A stretch of 64,000 bases of DNA, from positions 2,852,001 through 2,916,000 of the forward strand of contig NC_082613.1 in assembly GCF_030936135.1 (NCBI RefSeq). The letters run 5' to 3'. Below are positions 61,401-64,000 of the stretch, in pieces. This stretch comes from Gavia stellata. Lineage: Eukaryota; Chordata; Aves; Gaviiformes; Gaviidae. The notes under the pieces were generated by a model. That model was not told the origin of the DNA and made no database searches. It was given only the letters and a program-made list of their open reading frames with translations. The stretch's first letter is position 1, and each line of letters begins with the position of its first letter. Both the position numbers and the translations under genes were made by a program.

Positions 61401-64000
61401 CCAAATATACTTTTAAACAATATATTACATCAAAAAGATGTTAAATCTGTTCTATAGAGCAAAAGATAAGACGTTTCAGGAACAAAATTAAGCTTCAGTA
61501 ACACAGCTTAGACTCTAGAGCACCATGTTGCTGTGGTTCTTGTCAGTAGATGTGATGAGCTTGTACACTTAATATTATATTTACATTTGCTGATAGTACT
61601 AAAGAAAGAACAGTTTTCTCAAAGGGAAACTGCCAGAAGGAGTAGAAGAGGAAAACTTGTAGAACTTAGTTTTTCTTAATGTAAGCCAAGCAGCAAATAC
61701 TTTAAAGCTTCCAAGTATCAAGTTTGGGTGCTTTAACATGACATTTTTGTTGCAAAACATGCACAAGTTTAGCTTGCTATTTGGACTACTAACACCCTAC
61801 TGCACACATCTGTCTGAACACCAACACCTGCAGTTTTGCATTTGAGCGATCGCATCCTATGCATATCAGAAAGCATGCCAGGCTAATACTATATATACAA
61901 GAAGAGTTATAGTTCAAAGTAAAACTCCCTGTATCATCCGTGAATATATGTAAGCCCTCTCTCACTCAGAACTTTGGCACATTAAGAACCCTATTCTTTT
62001 ACACATTTTTACATTTGAATTTAAAAAACTTTTCCATGCAAAGAGATCTTGCTTGTGTCAGAGCTCTGTGCAATTCAGGTCTGACTGCCTCTGTTTTAAC
62101 CCTAGTTTGAAAGAGGAAATGCTTTTGTAACTGCTTTTTTAAATACACACAAGCAAGTTAATTTAATAACAATATTAAGCAGTGCCTTATCAGGCTTTAG
62201 CAATGGAAGATGGCTTGCATTATATTATATCACCAAGAAAACTACTTCAAGATAGACCACAGTTAAGGTTCACAAAAATAAAATAAGGCTATTTTAAGTC
62301 TGCAAGCATGAATTAAAGCATTTCATTCTACTGCCTCTCCAATACACCCAACAGTTACACACAGCAGAGTATCACTGTTCATTTCTTGCTTAATCTGATC
62401 ACTGCAGTTGATTGCAAGCCCCACAGAAGTAAAAGCTAGAACCTAAAAATTACTGTGCACTATGAAGGATAAACACCACTGGCCTGTTGATGATCAAGTC
62501 TAAATCAATTGGTGTAGGCAAATACATAACATTTAAAACAAATTACAGTCAATAAGACAGAACTAAATCTATTACCACCTTTTGACTTGCTTGAGATCCA
62601 AATCTGGTAGCCTGTGAAAAGAAGCAAATAAATTCAAGTTTAAAACTCAAAGGCTTTATTCCTAGGAAGCACACACATTTAGAAATGTTGCATGATCCTC
62701 TCCCAAGAGGAATGGACCTTTGCCAGAATTTCACAGCGAACAGAGAATATCCACATCACCACCTCTGGTATCCCAGATTGCTCTGGGAAAGCATCAGTCT
62801 TTCTCAACTTACAACAGGGGGAAGAAAGGGTCTTCAGTATAGACTAGACCTTGGTGGGCTAATGCGGATAAGTATCAATATTTTTGTCTCTCATACTGTC
62901 ACCCAAAGTATTTTTCTTAACAGGTAACTGTTATGCTCATAAAAAGTTTGGAAGGATACTAAGCAAAACTGAAAAAAGTTGTAATGCAGTATTTTCACAA
63001 AAAACCATTTAATCTCTTTCCACCATCATCTAATTAAAACGTAATAAAGCTTTAATTCCTCTGGTTTCAGTCTACAGTTAGTTGAATGACTGTCATCTAA
63101 GTGTGCAAATTTGCAGAACATGCAGAGCGTGAAGACCACGCCTCAGTTTTTCCCATAGGGTCCCGCTGGGCACAACCTCTGCCCAACAAGCTTTCTATTT
63201 AAACTGGCAAAAATGCTGTAGTTTGAGAGAAGTCAAAGGAAGGGGGGAAAAAAAAAAATATAAAACCATCAGCAATTTGTAACTTGGTATTAAATTCCTG
63301 CCAAAGAATGCAATTTGGCCTTACTTGGCATAGACAGAAATTTCTGCTTTATAACTAAATTTTTTTGTTTATCAAGGGAGTATAAAAATGGCACTTGAGT
63401 TCTTTCTTGGTGCTTACATCCAGTGGACCAATTTACAAAAATGTCCATCCAGAAACATGAGAAATACTTAAGACAGAGATCTGCATTCAATATACACCTA
63501 TTTTACAGAATCACAGAATCATTAAGGTTGGAAAAGACCTGTAAGATCATCAAGTCCATCTTTACCCAACACATCCTGCATCTTTATAGGCCATAGGCAA
63601 AGATACACAGACAGCAGAGTTTTGTTTGTCTTGGTAATACTTTTAAAGATATATCCCTATTAGAACACTAACAGAATCTCAGAGTTTACAAAAATTACAC
63701 TGAAATACATTTTGTTTACTTACACCCTCTTTAGCAGCTGAGGCAATCTTGCTTGCTCCAGTCGTAAAACTGCTCCATCCCTTTAAAGAAAGTGAGAACG
63801 TCATAAGCTAGGTGTGAACGGTAATAATGAATAACCAAGTGTTCACTATTACATGTTAAATTAAGTCAAAATGTTCTCCACTACAGCTTGTCCTGTAGTC
63901 ATAAGAATTACTTGCTAGTAAGAGCAAAAATTAGTCTCTCACTTAACTGTAATACAGCGATGAACTTCCATTATCTGTGTCAAAATGGCTGCAATTTGAA
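55069..64000 (-). CDS. ARFGAP1: ARFGAP1, ADP-ribosylation factor GTPase-activating protein 1, 3' part (6 coding exons)
   Basis: ArfGAP1 stimulates GTP hydrolysis on Arf1 at the Golgi and so drives COPI coat dynamics. The six exons here join in phase and encode the C-terminal half. They comprise the end of the first ALPS lipid-packing motif (GWSSFTTGASKIASAAKEG), the second ALPS region (ATRFGSQASQK into ASELGQTLNENVLKPAQEK), VKEGKIFEEVTVGVSQLASK, VQGVGSKGWRDVTTFFSGK and the Ser/Trp-rich tail with QSFWETFG ending DDGWDNQNW. ALPS motifs sense curved membranes, and the terminal tryptophans are reported coat-binding elements. The N-terminal zinc-finger GAP domain lies right of the window. Exon borders match the human gene as I recall it. 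The tail has more Trp (DSWENWETNW) than I remember for human. Confidence 0.96.
55895..55971 (-). CDS. ARFGAP1: ARFGAP1 exon encoding VQGVGSKGWRDV
   Basis: This 77-base exon (phase 0 to 2) encodes VQGVGSKGWRDVTTFFSGKP and DDNSE plus two bases of an Arg codon, completed by the last exon. The borders are CCCCTCTAG and GAAAG|GTATTT. Confidence 0.95.
57193..57252 (-). CDS. ARFGAP1: ARFGAP1 exon encoding VKEGKIF...LASK
   Basis: This 60-base, phase-0 exon encodes VKEGKIFEEVTVGVSQLASK. The borders are CATGTAG and AGCAAG|GTATGA. Confidence 0.95.
59265..59321 (-). CDS. ARFGAP1: ARFGAP1 exon, ALPS2 region
   Basis: This 57-base, phase-0 exon encodes ASELGQTLNENVLKPAQEK, almost identical to the mammalian protein. 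The borders are TTAAATAG and GAAAAG|GTAACT. Confidence 0.95.
62579..62611 (-). CDS. ARFGAP1: ARFGAP1 33-base microexon
   Basis: Thirty-three bases in phase 0 encode ATRFGSQASQK, the start of the ALPS2 region. The acceptor TTTTCACAG and donor CAAAAG|GTGGTA are clear. The exon keeps the frame if skipped. Confidence 0.93.
63505..63580 (-). repeat. Short CR1 3' tail
   Basis: This begins with two copies of the CR1 terminal octamer (ACAGAATC ACAGAATC on the plus strand) and continues AAGGTTGGAAAAGACCTGTA and AGATCATCAAGTCCATC. Only about 75 bases of the 3' end are present, in an ARFGAP1 intron. Confidence 0.88.
63724..63780 (-). CDS. ARFGAP1: ARFGAP1 exon with end of ALPS1
   Basis: This 57-base, phase-0 exon encodes GWSSFTTGASKIASAAKEG, the Ser/Thr/Gly-rich amphipathic segment of the first ALPS motif. 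The acceptor is TTCTTTAAAG and the donor is GAGGGT|GTAAGT. Confidence 0.94.

Larger units (their letters stand above)
55424..63723 (-). other. ARFGAP1 introns
   Basis: Five introns lie between the six exons, the longest being 59322-62578. They are AT-rich and I found no additional in-phase ArfGAP1 exon, nor a hairpin I would call a microRNA. A short CR1 tail lies at 63.5 kb. Confidence 0.8.

Overview
The window is vertebrate nuclear DNA, almost certainly from a bird. Genes are split into small exons with canonical GT/AG borders. The dispersed repeats are CR1 retrotransposons of the avian/sauropsid type. The gene content matches the region equivalent to human 20q13.33. There are no bacterial features, no CRISPR arrays and no convincing RNA genes. 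Long open frames on either strand are mostly chance frames or shadows of exons. Exons were placed by translating the minus strand, requiring AG/GT borders and demanding that codon phase carry across every junction. Family comparisons are from memory, not from a search.

Three protein genes lie in tandem, all on the minus strand, so transcription runs right to left. (1) About 1-15.63 kb holds the 5' part of a FACIT collagen gene, called COL20A1. Thirteen coding exons give the first 599 residues: signal peptide, FN3, linker, von Willebrand A domain, FN3, FN3 and half of a fourth FN3. The rest runs off the left edge. (2) 22.01-39.77 kb holds a complete nine-exon gene for a 398-residue DEP-DEP-PDZ protein of the DEPTOR family, the mTOR-binding regulator. 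(3) From 55.07 kb to the right edge lie the last six coding exons and 3' UTR of ARFGAP1, the Golgi Arf1 GTPase-activating protein. They cover the ALPS lipid-packing region and the tryptophan-rich C-terminus; the catalytic zinc-finger domain is beyond the window.

The most notable result is the middle gene. In human, DEPTOR sits beside COL14A1 on chromosome 8. Here a DEPTOR-like gene sits beside COL20A1, the COL14A1 paralogue, in the same order and orientation, between it and ARFGAP1. This looks like the second copy of an ancestral DEPTOR-FACIT collagen pair, a copy I do not know from the human COL20A1-ARFGAP1 interval. The reading frame is intact, but the phosphodegron that controls human DEPTOR turnover is not conserved, which predicts different regulation.

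Between the genes, 15.6-21.9 kb contains a CpG-rich block at 18.88-19.24 kb that may hold the COL20A1 promoter and a noncoding first exon. The 41.1-52.3 kb stretch holds no recognised gene, only a few exon-like minus-strand frames. Four CR1 pieces are present. Two are similar, lie in the same orientation and flank the first two coding exons of the DEPTOR-like gene. Homopolymer runs and one G-rich run account for most other low-complexity sequence.
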